The notes: generated from the sequence alone by a model not told the origin. Positions 1-8,816 are shown, counted from the first letter of the stretch. The stretch is 34,458 bases of DNA from Anabaena sp. 54 (GCA_900299285.1 OMJF01000169.1:1-34458); one strand, 5' to 3'. Numbers and translations are program-made.

Positions 1-188
1 AATAATTTTCTCCCGCAGATCTACTGAGTAAGGTTTCATCTTATTTTTTACTTTTATCTTCTCAACTATTGTACCAAACCGTTACACAAAGTGCTGTATC
101 AAGGAAATGACTTAATTGGAGTCGTTCAAGATAACACCAGTATTCAGCTAACCAATTATTACTTTAACTTTGTTTAGTATCGCCTTAT

Positions 189-376
189 AGGTTGGGTTGA
201 ACGCAAAATTTAGATCCCCGACTTCTTTCTTCAACCCCACCAATAAATGGTAAATTGATCTCAGAAGTCGGGGATCTTAGCGATCGCACTTTTTGTTGGG
301 TAGAACGCAGTGAAACCCAACAATTTAATCATCATATTTTGGGGAAAATGTTGGGTTTCGTTCCTCAACCCAACCT
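189..376. repeat. MITE-like element with 12-bp terminal inverted repeats
   Basis: The element begins with AGGTTGGGTTGA (189-200) and ends with the exact reverse complement TCAACCCAACCT (365-376). Inside, TTGTTGGGTAGAACG and TGTTGGGTTTCGTTCC form further imperfect inverted copies of the same motif. The 'ggttgggttgaggaacgaaacccaac' type of repeat is widespread between genes in Nostocales. A second palindrome (212-277) lies inside it. No coding capacity is seen, so it would need a transposase supplied in trans if it is mobile. Confidence 0.65.
212..277. repeat. Long hairpin of the AGATCCC(C/T)GACTTCT family
   Basis: AGATCCCCGACTTCT (212-226) is followed, after a 36-nt loop, by its perfect reverse complement AGAAGTCGGGGATCT (263-277). 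Related hairpins lie at 12592-12615, 26674-26739 and 26926-26958, so this is a dispersed palindromic family. This copy is nested within the 189-376 element. Confidence 0.75.
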
Positions 377-417
377 ACAAGATCAGCGATCGCACTATAT
401 GCGCTATTAAACTTCAG

Positions 418-675
418 CTATTTGCCATAAAAACGATTTATAAAATTCAACATTAACAATAGAGCAGCTGCAATACAAAAACCACCTGCCCCAGTTTCTA
501 TGTTCAGTTTAATAAATACCATATCAATTCCGGCTTTATCTTTACCATTCCCACTCTTTAAGAGCAAAGCACCTGCAATTATCAAAGCTATAACGACAAT
601 GAATATTCCTCCAGTTACTATTAATCCAGCCATGTCATTTGCTGTAAATGCTGCTAATAAATGATTGCTCAACAT
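418..675 (-). CDS. Small two-helix membrane protein, function unknown
   Basis: The protein is 85 aa and I do not recognise a family. It has two hydrophobic stretches that look like membrane helices, at about residues 17-40 (a Gly/Ile/Val/Ala-rich segment) and about 65-78, separated by a short polar loop rich in Lys, Gly and Asp. A good ribosome site (AAAGGA about 6 nt before the ATG at 675) supports this start. It stands alone between repeat-rich gaps. Its size and topology would fit a small inner- or thylakoid-membrane protein, but nothing shows its role. Whether it is expressed is uncertain. Confidence 0.55.
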   Translation of the reverse strand: MLSNHLLAAFTANDMAGLIVTGGIFIVVIALIIAGALLLKSGNGKDKAGIDMVFIKLNIETGAGGFCIAAALLLMLNFINRFYGK

Positions 676-998
676 AAATTTCCTTTAATTACGTATATCA
701 ACAAAGGTGATTATATTATATAAATCATTTTTTTGCAACATACTGTCCGTTCGCTTATTTTGATATCCGAGTGAGATAAAATTGTATAAGGAGCAATTGA
801 ATTGCCTGGATTAAAAGCCCTGTAGGGCTTAATTAAATCTGGCAGATGAAAAATAAACAAACAGACAGTTGATAGTTTCTTGAGTCTGTAGTTGTAGGGT
901 ATGCTACCATAAGCATAACGCACCATTTCAATAACAAAATCAAAACGGTGCGTTACCTCTAATTAGCTGACTGCTGAAAGCTGAAAGCTGATAGCTAT
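676..998. other. Intergenic region with small hairpins and heptamer-like repeats
   Basis: This gap downstream of gcvP shows three short structured elements: the hairpin AAGCCC-TGTA-GGGCTT (815-830), the inverted pair TAACGCACC (916-924) / GGTGCGTTA (947-955), and a short tandem repeat of CTGAAAG-type units near 970-992. An open frame of 71 codons on the - strand runs through these repeats and is judged not to be a gene. Confidence 0.55.
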
Positions 999-3908
999 TT
1001 AACTATAAGCCTCCATTGGTAAACAAGAACAAACAAAATTTCTATCCCCAAAAGCAGCATCTATTCTCCCCACACTTGGCCAGAACTTATATTCCTTATT
1101 CCAACTCGCAGGATAAGCAGCTTCTTCACGAGAATAACCATGATTCCACTCACCAACAATCAAACTTTCCGCAGTGTGAGGCGCATTTTTCAACAGATTA
1201 TCTTGCAAATCCATCTTACCAGATTCAATCTCAGAAATCTCCTTTCTAATCGCAATTAACGCCTCACAAAAACGATCCAATTCTTCCTTAGATTCGCTTT
1301 CCGTTGGTTCTACCATAATTGTACCAGCAACAGGCCAAGAAACAGTAGGAGCATGAAAACCATAGTCCATTAACCGCTTCGCAACATCATCAATTTCGAT
1401 GTTTGCTGATTTTTTCAACGCCCGTAAATCTAAAATACATTCATGTGCTACAAAACCATTTTTTCCCTGATACAAAACCGGATAATATGACTCTAATTTC
1501 TTAGCAATGTAATTAGCATTCAAAATGGCGATTTTGGTTGCTTCCGTCAACCCTTCTGCACCCATCATGATAATATACATCCAAGAAATCACTAAGATAC
1601 TTGCACTACCCCAAGGTGCAGCAGAAACAGCGCCATTTGATTTTGGATTTTGGATTTTAGATTTTGGATTATTTTCCTGTATTTTAATTACAGAATGTCC
1701 AGGTAAGAACGGTACAAGATGGGAAGCGACACCAATAGGACCCATTCCCGGACCACCACCACCATGAGGAATACAGAAAGTTTTGTGTAAGTTCAAATGA
1801 CAAACATCAGCACCAATATCACCAGGACGACAAATACCCACTTGAGCATTCATATTAGCCCCGTCCATGTAAACTTGTCCACCATGTTCATGAACTATGG
1901 CACAAATTTCTTGAATTGCTTCTTCAAATACCCCATGAGTTGATGGATATGTCACCATTAAAGCTGATAATTCCTGACTATGTTTTTCAGCTTTGGCTTT
2001 TAAATCCTCAACATCAATATTACCATGATCATCACAAGCAACTCCCACTACTTTCATTCCACACATTACCGCACTCGCGGGATTTGTACCGTGTGCAGAT
2101 TGCGGAATTAAACAAACGTTTCTGTGTCCTTCTCCACGACTTTGATGATATTCATGAATTACTAAAAGTCCCGCATATTCTCCTTGAGAACCTGCATTGG
2201 GTTGTAAGGAAATTCCCGCAAAACCTGTAATTTCTCCTAACCAGTTTTCTAATTGTTGAAACAGAATTTGATAACCTCTGGTTTGGAAAATTGGCGCGAA
2301 AGGATGAATTTTGCCAAATTCTGCCCAAGTTACGGGAATCATTTCCGAAGTTGCGTTTAACTTCATAGTACAAGAACCCAAAGGAATCATTGATGTTGTT
2401 AATGATAAATCCTTGGTTTCTAATTGATGTAAATAACGCAGTAATTCCGTTTCCGAATGATAGCGGTTGAAAATGGAATGAGTGAGATATTTACTTTTAC
2501 GAACTTGGGAAAGGTGAGAATTTGAAAAATTGATTTCTGCAATATTAAAAGGTAAGTTATCTGTACCTGCGAAAATTTGCCAAATATCAATTACATCTGC
2601 TTCCGTTGTGGTTTCATCTAAGGAAATTCCCACATCAGAATTATCAAAAATTCGCAAGTTGATATTTCTCGCTTCCGCAGCTGCTAAAATTGCCTGTAAA
2701 CTGGTATTTCCTAACTGTATCCGTAGGGTATCAAAGAAGTTTTCACTAACAATTTTATAACCTAACTTTTGCAAACCTGCGGCTAAAGTTGCGGTTAATT
2801 GATGAACAGTTTCCGCAATTCCCCGTAAACCATCTGGTCCATGATACACTGCATACATCCCCGCCATCACTGCTAACAATACCTGCGCTGTGCAGATATT
2901 ACTGGTAGCTTTATCTCTGCGGATATGCTGTTCACGGGTTTGTAATGCTAAACGATAGGCAGATTTACCATGAACATCTTTTGATACACCCACAATCCGA
3001 CCTGGAACTAAGCGTTTATACTCTTCCTTTGTGGCAAAATAAGCAGCGTGTGGACCCCCAAAGCCCAAGGGAATACCGAAGCGTTGGGTACTTCCTACTG
3101 CTATATCTGCCCCTAATTCACCGGGTGGTGTGAGTAATGTTAAACTTAAAGGATCTGCGGCAATTGTCACCAATGCACCCTGAGCATGGGACTTTTCTAT
3201 AAAGTTGCGATAGTCGTAAATTGTACCATCAGTTGCGGGATATTGCAGAACTGCACCAAAGATAGTTTCGCTAAAATCAAAGGTTTGATGATCTGCAATA
3301 ATGATATTAATGCCTAAAGGTTTAGCGCGTGTTTGCAATACATCAATGGTTTGAGGATGACATTCACTGGACACAAAGTAGTTATGGGATTTGTTTTTGC
3401 AGATACCATAACTCATGCTCATTGCTTCGGCGGCGGCTGTCGCTTCGTCTAATAAAGAAGCGTTAGCAATTTCTAAACCGGTCAAGTCAATGATCATGGT
3501 TTGGAAGTTTAACAACGCTTCTAAACGTCCTTGGGCAATTTCTGGCTGATAAGGGGTGTATGCTGTATACCAACCGGGATTTTCTAAGATATTGCGTTGA
3601 ATGACCGCCGGGGTGATACAATCATAATAGCCTGTGCCAATAAATGAGCGATAAACCTGATTTTTGGCGGCTATTTGCTTCAATTTGGCCAATGCTGCAT
3701 ATTCGCTTTGTGCTGGTGGTAATTTCAACTCTTGCTGAAAACGAATTGCCTGTGGTACTGTTTTATCAATTAAGTCATCAAGATTGGAAATACCTAATGT
3801 ATCAAGCATTTGCTGAATATCATCAGGGTTTGGTCCAATGTGTCTTTGTGTAAAGTTCCCCAATTTTTGATTAGTTTGGGTTTGAGTACGGGTAAGATTA
3901 GCTACCAC
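999..3908 (-). CDS. gcvP: Glycine dehydrogenase (decarboxylating), P-protein of the glycine cleavage system
   Basis: The protein is 969 aa, the usual length for the fused P-protein. It decarboxylates glycine with pyridoxal phosphate and passes the aminomethyl group to the lipoyl arm of GcvH, a step in photorespiratory glycine use in cyanobacteria. The N terminus carries the family signature FTQRHIGP. The PLP-lysine lies in [18 protein letters not shown] near residue 710, followed by a glycine-rich stretch. The start is a GTG with GGAG about 8 nt upstream. Near residues 746-757 there is a low-complexity insertion ([11 protein letters not shown]) encoded by the tandem DNA repeat at 1638-1670, just before the conserved [12 protein letters not shown]. 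trhO ends 55 bp upstream on the same strand, so the two may share a transcript. gcvT and gcvH are not in this window. Confidence 0.97.
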   Translation of the reverse strand: MVANLTRTQTQTNQKLGNFTQRHIGPNPDDIQQMLDTLGISNLDDLIDKTVPQAIRFQQELKLPPAQSEYAALAKLKQIAAKNQVYRSFIGTGYYDCITPAVIQRNILENPGWYTAYTPYQPEIAQGRLEALLNFQTMIIDLTGLEIANASLLDEATAAAEAMSMSYGICKNKSHNYFVSSECHPQTIDVLQTRAKPLGINIIIADHQTFDFSETIFGAVLQYPATDGTIYDYRNFIEKSHAQGALVTIAADPLSLTLLTPPGELGADIAVGSTQRFGIPLGFGGPHAAYFATKEEYKRLVPGRIVGVSKDVHGKSAYRLALQTREQHIRRDKATSNICTAQVLLAVMAGMYAVYHGPDGLRGIAETVHQLTATLAAGLQKLGYKIVSENFFDTLRIQLGNTSLQAILAAAEARNINLRIFDNSDVGISLDETTTEADVIDIWQIFAGTDNLPFNIAEINFSNSHLSQVRKSKYLTHSIFNRYHSETELLRYLHQLETKDLSLTTSMIPLGSCTMKLNATSEMIPVTWAEFGKIHPFAPIFQTRGYQILFQQLENWLGEITGFAGISLQPNAGSQGEYAGLLVIHEYHQSRGEGHRNVCLIPQSAHGTNPASAVMCGMKVVGVACDDHGNIDVEDLKAKAEKHSQELSALMVTYPSTHGVFEEAIQEICAIVHEHGGQVYMDGANMNAQVGICRPGDIGADVCHLNLHKTFCIPHGGGGPGMGPIGVASHLVPFLPGHSVIKIQENNPKSKIQNPKSNGAVSAAPWGSASILVISWMYIIMMGAEGLTEATKIAILNANYIAKKLESYYPVLYQGKNGFVAHECILDLRALKKSANIEIDDVAKRLMDYGFHAPTVSWPVAGTIMVEPTESESKEELDRFCEALIAIRKEISEIESGKMDLQDNLLKNAPHTAESLIVGEWNHGYSREEAAYPASWNKEYKFWPSVGRIDAAFGDRNFVCSCLPMEAYS
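1638..1670. repeat. In-frame ATTTTGG tandem repeat inside gcvP
   Basis: Here the + strand reads as about four units of GATTTTG / GATTTTA. Such heptamer-type repeats (GGATTTT) are common between genes in filamentous cyanobacteria. Here the repeat lies inside gcvP and keeps the frame, adding Asn-Pro-Lys-Ser-Lys-Ile-Gln units to the protein. Confidence 0.7.
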
Positions 3909-3963
3909 AAATTGTTCTCCAAGGATTTATATCTTCATATATTGTAATGATCACTTTTGAATA

Positions 3964-4905
3964 TTAGGGGTTTTTTATGTTTTGATTTTTTTGTCCCACA
4001 GACGCACTGACGGAAAAAAGGAAATGTTGGTATTGTTGCCATTTTTCTTGTTGTCGTTTTCTTTTGTCTGGTGTTAGACTGTGAAAACAGTGGGGGCAAG
4101 AAATTCCCGCTTCATATTCAGATGATGATTTATCTTCGTCGGAAATGGGGTTTCCACAACAAAAGCATAATTCATGACTTCCCGGTTTTAAGTCGTGACT
4201 AACAGCAACTCTTTCGTCAAAAACAAAACATTCTCCTTCCCATAAACTTTCTTCCTGGGGGACTTTTTCTAAATATTTGAGAATGCCGCCTTTGAGGTGA
4301 TAAACTTCTTCAAAGCCCTGAGAAAGTAAATAAGATGATGCTTTTTCACAACGAATACCTCCAGTACAAAATAAAGCGACTTTTTTATGTTTGCGGGTAT
4401 CAAGATGCTTTTGTACATATTCAGGAAAATCTCGGAATGTCTGAGTTTGGGGATTTTCAGCACCTTTAAAAGTCCCAATAGTGACCTCATAATTATTGCG
4501 AGTATCAATAACAGTGACTTCGGGGTCAGAAATTAAATCATTCCATTCTTGAGGTGTGACATAAGTTCCCACTTTTTCATTCGGGTTAACTTCTGGTATG
4601 CCCAAAGTCACAATTTCTTTTTTTAACCGGATTTTCAGCCGCTCAAAAGGGGGAATTTCCGTATAAGATTCTTTATATTCTAAATCTCTAAACCGCGAGT
4701 CCTGACGGAGAAAGGTTAAAACCGTATCAATTCCCTGACGAGAACCAGCAATTGTACCATTAATTCCTTCCGAAGCGAGTAATACAGTTCCCCTGATATC
4801 CTGTAACTGACAACAATTTAATAAGGGTGCTTGCAGTTGGCTATAATCAGGTAAACTGACAAACTTATACAATGCAGCAACAACTACAAAATTTTCTTGG
4901 TTCAT
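3964..4905 (-). CDS. trhO: tRNA uridine(34) hydroxylase, rhodanese-fold (UPF0176)
   Basis: TrhO makes 5-hydroxyuridine at the wobble position (U34) of several tRNAs in an oxygen-dependent reaction. The protein is 313 aa from the ATG at 4905; the frame is open 16 codons further to a TTG, but the family begins at [15 protein letters not shown], so the ATG is preferred although no clear Shine-Dalgarno is visible. It has an N-terminal acylphosphatase-like domain (to ~100) and then a rhodanese domain with the active-site loop [10 protein letters not shown], including both conserved cysteines. Cys pairs in CFCCGNPI and CPHCF near the C terminus could bind zinc. It lies just upstream of gcvP on the same strand. 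Confidence 0.93.
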   Translation of the reverse strand: MNQENFVVVAALYKFVSLPDYSQLQAPLLNCCQLQDIRGTVLLASEGINGTIAGSRQGIDTVLTFLRQDSRFRDLEYKESYTEIPPFERLKIRLKKEIVTLGIPEVNPNEKVGTYVTPQEWNDLISDPEVTVIDTRNNYEVTIGTFKGAENPQTQTFRDFPEYVQKHLDTRKHKKVALFCTGGIRCEKASSYLLSQGFEEVYHLKGGILKYLEKVPQEESLWEGECFVFDERVAVSHDLKPGSHELCFCCGNPISDEDKSSSEYEAGISCPHCFHSLTPDKRKRQQEKWQQYQHFLFSVSASVGQKNQNIKNP

Positions 4906-4981
4906 GGTCTTGACAAAATAATAATAAGAGTTTAGGATTGTATTGTTATACAATAGTGTTTCTTGTATTAAAAACCGACTT

Positions 4982-5048
4982 GGGACTTTAGCTCAGTTGC
5001 TGCCTGATTTGCAAGCATGATGTCAGCGGTTCGAGTCCGCTAATCTCC
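4982..5048 (+). pseudogene. Degenerate tRNA-Ala (UGC) remnant
   Basis: The T arm is intact (AGCGG-TTCGAGT-CCGCT, 5025-5041) and TTTGCAA matches the anticodon loop of tRNA-Ala(UGC). The box A-like TAGCTCAGTT is also present. However, the 3' half of the D arm (normally GGTAGAGC) is missing, the anticodon stem no longer pairs well, and the acceptor arms GGGACTT / AATCTCC have mismatches in the middle. The total is about 67 nt against the usual 73. It most likely is a decayed copy and not a working tRNA. Confidence 0.6.
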
Positions 5049-5215
5049 ACTAGATTAGCATAAAATTATCTCCGTCTGTGTCTGGAGTGGTTCGTTTATT
5101 TCCGTAACTTGTTTTTTGGAACGGTTGAACTAGAGTATCAAATTTATCCAACTCTTAAACTTTCCGGCTTTGCTCCTTTGCGTCTTAGCGCGAAACAGAA
5201 ATTATACTAATACCC

Positions 5216-5848
5216 TTATTTATGTGCAAATACCAAGGAAAAGTTATTTGCTGGCATAGGGTAAACCTTGATCAATGTTAGATTTTGTGCTTCAGCAGAT
5301 TTAACCACATCCTCTAAATTACGGACTCCCCAAGCTGGATCTTGTGCTTGTAAAGACTCATCAAAAGCAGTGTTACTGGGTGCTGTATGTTCTCCATTTT
5401 GTTTATAGGGACCATATAAGTAGAGTATACCACCTGGTGGCAAAATTCTCCCAGCCCCTGCCATTAGTCCTAAACAAGCGGACCAAGGAGAAATATGAAT
5501 CATGTTAATGTTTACTATAGCAGAAATGGGTGGTTCTGGCAATGGGTCTTTTTCTACAGGCCATATTGGTGAATTGGCATCTAAATCTAGGGGTGGTTTA
5601 AGATGATCACAGGGGAGATATTCAGCCCATGCTCTAATACTAGCACGCAGTTCTGGGTTGGGGTCAGATGGTAGCCATTGCCGGGGTGCTAAGTGTTGGG
5701 AAAAAAATACAGCGTGTTCACCAGTACCGCTGGCTACTTCCAGTATTGTCCCATTTTGAGGTAATATTGCTAAAAGCACTTCTAGAATGGGTTCGCGGTT
5801 GCGCTGGGTTGCTGGAGCAAATTTTCGCTGGTCTGGTGGTGTGTTCAT
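5216..5848 (-). CDS. DUF938 family class I SAM-dependent methyltransferase
   Basis: The protein is 210 aa, typical for the DUF938 (UPF0585, METTL26-like) family. The SAM-binding motif I is ILEVASGTGEHAVFF (about residues 35-49), followed by LPSDPNPE as the acidic motif II region and NMIHISPW around residue 115, all hallmarks of the family. Its substrate is not established. The gene is divergent from the acyltransferase at 5928, with about 80 bp between them that contain a HIP1 octamer. No strong ribosome-binding site is visible before the ATG. Confidence 0.9.
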   Translation of the reverse strand: MNTPPDQRKFAPATQRNREPILEVLLAILPQNGTILEVASGTGEHAVFFSQHLAPRQWLPSDPNPELRASIRAWAEYLPCDHLKPPLDLDANSPIWPVEKDPLPEPPISAIVNINMIHISPWSACLGLMAGAGRILPPGGILYLYGPYKQNGEHTAPSNTAFDESLQAQDPAWGVRNLEDVVKSAEAQNLTLIKVYPMPANNFSLVFAHK

Positions 5849-5927
5849 ATCTGGTGAGCATTGACTATGATCATTAAATTAGTAGCGATCGCTTAATTCT
5901 AGCTTTTTTTCGCCACAGGAGAACAAC

Positions 5928-7340
5928 TTGCCTAAATCTATTCATTCCACCCAACCACCGCTGAAATTTATTCCCCAATGTCATAATCCATTGGTTGTTA
6001 AAATTATATCTTGGTTTTTGCCTTTTATTTTACGGGTGAGAACTAGACCTTGGCTACCTGCTGGTATTGTAAATATTCAAGCCAAAAATGCAGAAGCATT
6101 AGCTGAATTATACCATGAATTTCAGGCTGGTCAAGTCCGATTTTTAATTGCTTTTCGTCACCCGGAGGTGGAAGATCCTCTATCTATGTCATATTTGCTA
6201 TCAAGGATTGTCCCTAAAGTGGCGCGAGAAAAAGGTATTAAGCTCAAATATCCACTTCACAGCTATTTTATCTATGACCGGGGGATGACAATCTGGGCAG
6301 GAAATTGGTTAGGATGGTTATTTTCTAGACTCGGTGGTATACCTATTCGTAGGGGTAAACGCATAGATAGGATGGCCATTAATAAGGCACGAGAATTATT
6401 TATAACCGCAGAGATGCCCATAGCGATCGCTCCTGAAGGTGGTACAAATGGACACAGCGGCATAGTCAGTCCCTTAGAACCTGGTGTAGCCCAATTGGGT
6501 TTTTGGTGTGTGGAAGACTTAAAAAAAGCTAACCGTAAAGAACAGGTTTTTATTATTCCAATTGCGATTCAATATAGCTATGTGAACCCACCTTGGAAAA
6601 GAATAGATTGGTTATTATCTAAATTAGAACTTGATAGCGGTTTACTTGTTAGGAAAACTAATGAAATTAGCCCGGAAAGGGAAGAAATTTTATATCAGCG
6701 TGTGCTGGGTTTATCTGAATATCTAATTTCGGAAATGGAGGAATTTTATCGGCGTTTTTATCATCAAGAATTTCCAGAAATTATAACTTCAGAAATTGCC
6801 AAAAATGAAATTTTAATTACTAGATTACACCGATTGATGGATACAGCTTTAAAAATTGCAGAACAGTATTTTAATATCCAGCCTCAAGGTAATTTTATTG
6901 ATAGATGTCGCCGTTTAGAAGATGCTGGTTGGAATTATATTTATCGGGATGATATTGCTGATATTCAAAGTTTATCACCTTTCCAACGTGGTCTAGCTGA
7001 TTGGGTAGCCCAAGAAGCAGATTTGAAAATGCAACATATGAGAATTGCTGAAAGTTTCGTGGCGGTTACTGCTAATTATATTCTAGAAAAACCAGCACCA
7101 GAAAGATTTGCAGAAACGATTTTATTAATGTTTGATATGTTGTCTCGTATTAAAGATTCTACTTTACCAGGCAGGCCGCGTTTAGGTTGGAAACAAGCCA
7201 TGATTTCTGTTGGTGAAGCGATTAATGTAAATGAAAAATGGGAAAATTGTCAAGGTAATAAACAAGCTTTACGCAAGGGTGTAAGTGATTTGACGCAAGA
7301 TCTACAGATGAGTTTGGAGAGGTTAATTAAGGACAAGTAG
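5928..7340 (+). CDS. PlsC-like glycerophospholipid acyltransferase
   Basis: The protein is 470 aa, longer than minimal PlsC enzymes. The N-terminal half (to ~215) holds the acyltransferase domain: RHPEVEDPL near residues 77-85 gives the catalytic H-x4-D motif, IPIRRGKRIDR is the substrate-phosphate-binding block, and APEGGTNGHSG near 168-178 the EGG block. The C-terminal half is mostly helical and I do not recognise it. Members of this group acylate lysophosphatidic acid or related glycerolipids at the membrane; the exact acceptor is not known. The start is a TTG, chosen because AGGAG lies about 7 nt upstream and no ATG in frame fits better. The stop codon TAG is the first base of a REP-like repeat (7339-7364). 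Confidence 0.88.
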   Translation: MPKSIHSTQPPLKFIPQCHNPLVVKIISWFLPFILRVRTRPWLPAGIVNIQAKNAEALAELYHEFQAGQVRFLIAFRHPEVEDPLSMSYLLSRIVPKVAREKGIKLKYPLHSYFIYDRGMTIWAGNWLGWLFSRLGGIPIRRGKRIDRMAINKARELFITAEMPIAIAPEGGTNGHSGIVSPLEPGVAQLGFWCVEDLKKANRKEQVFIIPIAIQYSYVNPPWKRIDWLLSKLELDSGLLVRKTNEISPEREEILYQRVLGLSEYLISEMEEFYRRFYHQEFPEIITSEIAKNEILITRLHRLMDTALKIAEQYFNIQPQGNFIDRCRRLEDAGWNYIYRDDIADIQSLSPFQRGLADWVAQEADLKMQHMRIAESFVAVTANYILEKPAPERFAETILLMFDMLSRIKDSTLPGRPRLGWKQAMISVGEAINVNEKWENCQGNKQALRKGVSDLTQDLQMSLERLIKDK

Positions 7341-7364
7341 CGGGCAAGATGCCCGCACCACAAG
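7339..7364 (+). repeat. REP-like palindromic repeat, copy 1
   Basis: The 26-bp unit has the hairpin GCGGGCAAGATGCCCGC followed by ACCACAAG. The reverse complement of 20625-20650 matches it with one difference. It begins inside the stop codon of the acyltransferase and could act as a 3' mRNA hairpin. Confidence 0.8.
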
Positions 7365-7430
7365 GGTTTGATTATTCATGTTTGGACTTCATTTACTCAC
7401 AATCTGCTGTAATTATACTTACTGATGCTA

Positions 7431-7856
7431 TTAAGTTCCATTACCGCAGATATCACAGATTCCCTCAACTGTCACTTCATACCTTTCTACTGTTAACCCC
7501 TCCCGCAGTTGACTGACATCAATACCGGGGAAAACATTCCAGTTAATGTCTTCAATCGCACCACAGCAGCTACAGCGAAAATGATGATGGGGTGCTACAT
7601 TGGCATCATAACGAGATATTCCCTCTTGTAATAGCACTTCTCGCACTAAACCTACTTCACGCAGCGCTTGAAGCGCCGCGTATACCGTAGCTTGGGAAGA
7701 AGTCGGTGCTTCCTGGTTTAAGTCTCTCAAAATTTGATCAACTGTAGGATGATCTTCCCTTGCTAATAGGTTGGCATAAACCCCAAATCTTTGGGGTGTG
7801 ACTCTCAACCCTCTACTTTTCAGGGTTTTGATAATATCATTAGCTTTTTGCTGCAT
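7431..7856 (-). CDS. perR: Peroxide-responsive Fur-family repressor PerR (FurC type)
   Basis: The protein is 141 aa. It has a winged-helix DNA-binding half (RVTPQRFGVYANLLAREDHPTVDQI, then SSQATVYAALQALREVGLV) and a C-terminal metal/dimer half with HHHFRCSCCG and CDICG, two CxxC pairs for structural zinc plus the His cluster for regulatory iron. Fur-family members of this type lose DNA binding when iron-catalysed oxidation hits a His ligand. The divergent position next to a type II peroxiredoxin matches the slr1738/sll1621 arrangement of Synechocystis, which supports the PerR identity over Fur or Zur. The shared 188-bp promoter region carries a clear operator (see 7974-7996). FurC is the name used in Anabaena. 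Confidence 0.9.
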   Translation of the reverse strand: MQQKANDIIKTLKSRGLRVTPQRFGVYANLLAREDHPTVDQILRDLNQEAPTSSQATVYAALQALREVGLVREVLLQEGISRYDANVAPHHHFRCSCCGAIEDINWNVFPGIDVSQLREGLTVERYEVTVEGICDICGNGT

Positions 7857-7961
7857 AGGATTTACTTGATTATATAAAGATATAAACCCCTATTATAACT
7901 TTTCCTTTTTTAGAATTAAAACTTTTTAAATAATACATTATAAAATAAGTATTTATAACTA

Positions 7962-7990
7962 TTGACAAATTCCTAAATCAGAATTATTCT
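7962..7990 (+). promoter_or_regulatory. Promoter of the peroxiredoxin gene
   Basis: A perfect -35 hexamer TTGACA (7962-7967) is followed after exactly 17 bp by TATTCT (7985-7990) as the -10 element. It directs transcription toward the peroxiredoxin start at 8045, giving a leader of about 47 nt with GAGG just before the ATG. Confidence 0.75.
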
Positions 7991-7996
7991 GGTTTA
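7974..7996. promoter_or_regulatory. PerR operator palindrome
   Basis: The core CAGAATTATTCTG (7979-7991) is a perfect odd palindrome, and the flanks extend the symmetry (TAAA on the left, TTTA on the right) with a single mismatched pair. Its shape fits the Per-box class (TTATAATnATTATAA). It covers the -10 element of the peroxiredoxin promoter, so bound PerR would block RNA polymerase; it could also control perR itself. Confidence 0.75.
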
Positions 7997-8044
7997 TAGG
8001 CTAAACACACGAGTTAAGATCTTCCATCTAAAAAAGAGGTATTT

Positions 8045-8617
8045 ATGACTGCTATTACTCACGTTCCAAATGTAGTATTCAAGACTCGTGTTCGGGATGA
8101 ATCTGTACCTGGACCCAATCCTTACCGTTGGCAAGATGTAACCACTCAAGAGATTTTTGGTGGTAAAAAAGTAGTATTATTTGCTCTTCCTGGTGCTTTC
8201 ACCCCCACCTGTTCTTCTACTCATTTACCTCGCTACGAAGAATTATTTGCAGATTTCAAAGCGCAAGGTGTTGATCAGATCATTTGTCTGTCAGTTAATG
8301 ACGCATTTGTTATGTTCCAATGGGGTAAACAACAAGGTGCTAAAAATGTCTTTTTGTTACCCGATGGTAGTGGAGAATTTACCCGGAAAATGGGAATGTT
8401 AGTTGATAAATCTAACATCGGTTTCGGAATGCGTTCTTGGCGTTATGCAATGGTTGTTAATAACGGCGAAATTGAAAAAATGTTCGTTGAACCTGGTTTT
8501 GAAGACAACTGTGGTACTGACCCCTTTGAAGTATCTGATGCTGATACCGTTCTTGCTTACTTAAAAGGTGTAGAACGTCCTGCTGAAGTTGCTCCTCGTT
8601 TAGCATTTGTTGGTTAA
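8045..8617 (+). CDS. Type II (atypical 2-Cys) peroxiredoxin
   Basis: The protein is 190 aa and reduces hydrogen peroxide and organic peroxides in the cytosol. The peroxidatic cysteine is Cys56 in PGAFTPTCS and a second cysteine, Cys81 (IICLSVND), lies 25 residues later, the same spacing as in plant PrxII enzymes that form an intramolecular or glutaredoxin-reduced disulfide. It is the counterpart of Synechocystis sll1621. GAGG a few bases before the ATG supports the start. Regulation by PerR is expected from the divergent gene and the operator over the -10 box. It ends in a set of GTTAATTA repeats that include the stop codon. Confidence 0.95.
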   Translation: MTAITHVPNVVFKTRVRDESVPGPNPYRWQDVTTQEIFGGKKVVLFALPGAFTPTCSSTHLPRYEELFADFKAQGVDQIICLSVNDAFVMFQWGKQQGAKNVFLLPDGSGEFTRKMGMLVDKSNIGFGMRSWRYAMVVNNGEIEKMFVEPGFEDNCGTDPFEVSDADTVLAYLKGVERPAEVAPRLAFVG

Positions 8618-8637
8618 TTAGTTAATTAGTTAATTAG
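8613..8637 (+). repeat. Three tandem GTTAATTA units at the end of the peroxiredoxin gene
   Basis: Three copies of the 8-mer GTTAATTA lie head to tail from 8613; the first supplies the TAA stop codon and the others give further in-frame or nearby stops. Confidence 0.7.
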
Positions 8638-8639
8638 TA

Positions 8640-8659
8640 AAGTTAGAAATTTCTAACTT
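8640..8659. repeat. 20-bp perfect palindrome
   Basis: The sequence AAGTTAGAAATTTCTAACTT is its own reverse complement with no spacer. It lies between the peroxiredoxin stop codon and the terminator. It may be a binding site for a dimeric protein or part of the 3' mRNA structure. Confidence 0.6.
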
Positions 8660-8693
8660 ATGATAGAAGTTGATAATTTTTAAACTATATAAG

Positions 8694-8730
8694 GCAAAGG
8701 AAGTTAGATAAAACTTCTTTTGCTTTTTTT
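8694..8730 (+). terminator. Rho-independent terminator after the peroxiredoxin gene
   Basis: GCAAAGGAAGTT (8694-8705) pairs with AACTTCTTTTGC (8712-8723) over 12 positions, with one G-U pair, around a 6-nt loop, and is followed at once by seven T residues. This isolates the peroxiredoxin unit from the peptide genes downstream. Confidence 0.85.
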
Positions 8731-8739
8731 GTTTTCATA

Positions 8740-8816
8740 GACAAAACACCCTTAATTCTGTCTAATAAATTAGCTGAAAATAATCTGTTTTGTCAGATAC
8801 TATTCCAAAATATAAA
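8740..8816 (+). promoter_or_regulatory. Possible promoter and inverted repeat before the first precursor peptide
   Basis: TTGTCA (8790-8795) and TATAAA (8811-8816) resemble -35 and -10 boxes with a short 15-bp spacer. An 8-bp inverted repeat, GACAAAAC (8740-8747) and GTTTTGTC (8787-8794), overlaps the -35 box and could be an operator. This is a pattern-based suggestion only. Confidence 0.3.

Larger units (their letters stand above)
1..417. other. Left-edge intergenic region, repeat-rich, no gene supported
   Basis: No open reading frame with a credible start or family resemblance is seen here on either strand. The first ~185 bases are AT-rich and featureless to my reading. From 189 on, the stretch is built from palindromic repeat DNA (separate entries), and it contains two HIP1 octamers (GCGATCGC) near 281 and 387, which mark cyanobacterial chromosomal DNA. 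Confidence 0.6.

Noticed and set aside
711..926. 71-codon open frame on the - strand
   Set aside because: It runs through hairpin and inverted repeat DNA, has no ribosome site and no family resemblance.
3909..3963. Glycine riboswitch before gcvP
   Set aside because: Only 55 bp separate trhO and gcvP, too short for a glycine riboswitch, and no aptamer-like pairing was seen.
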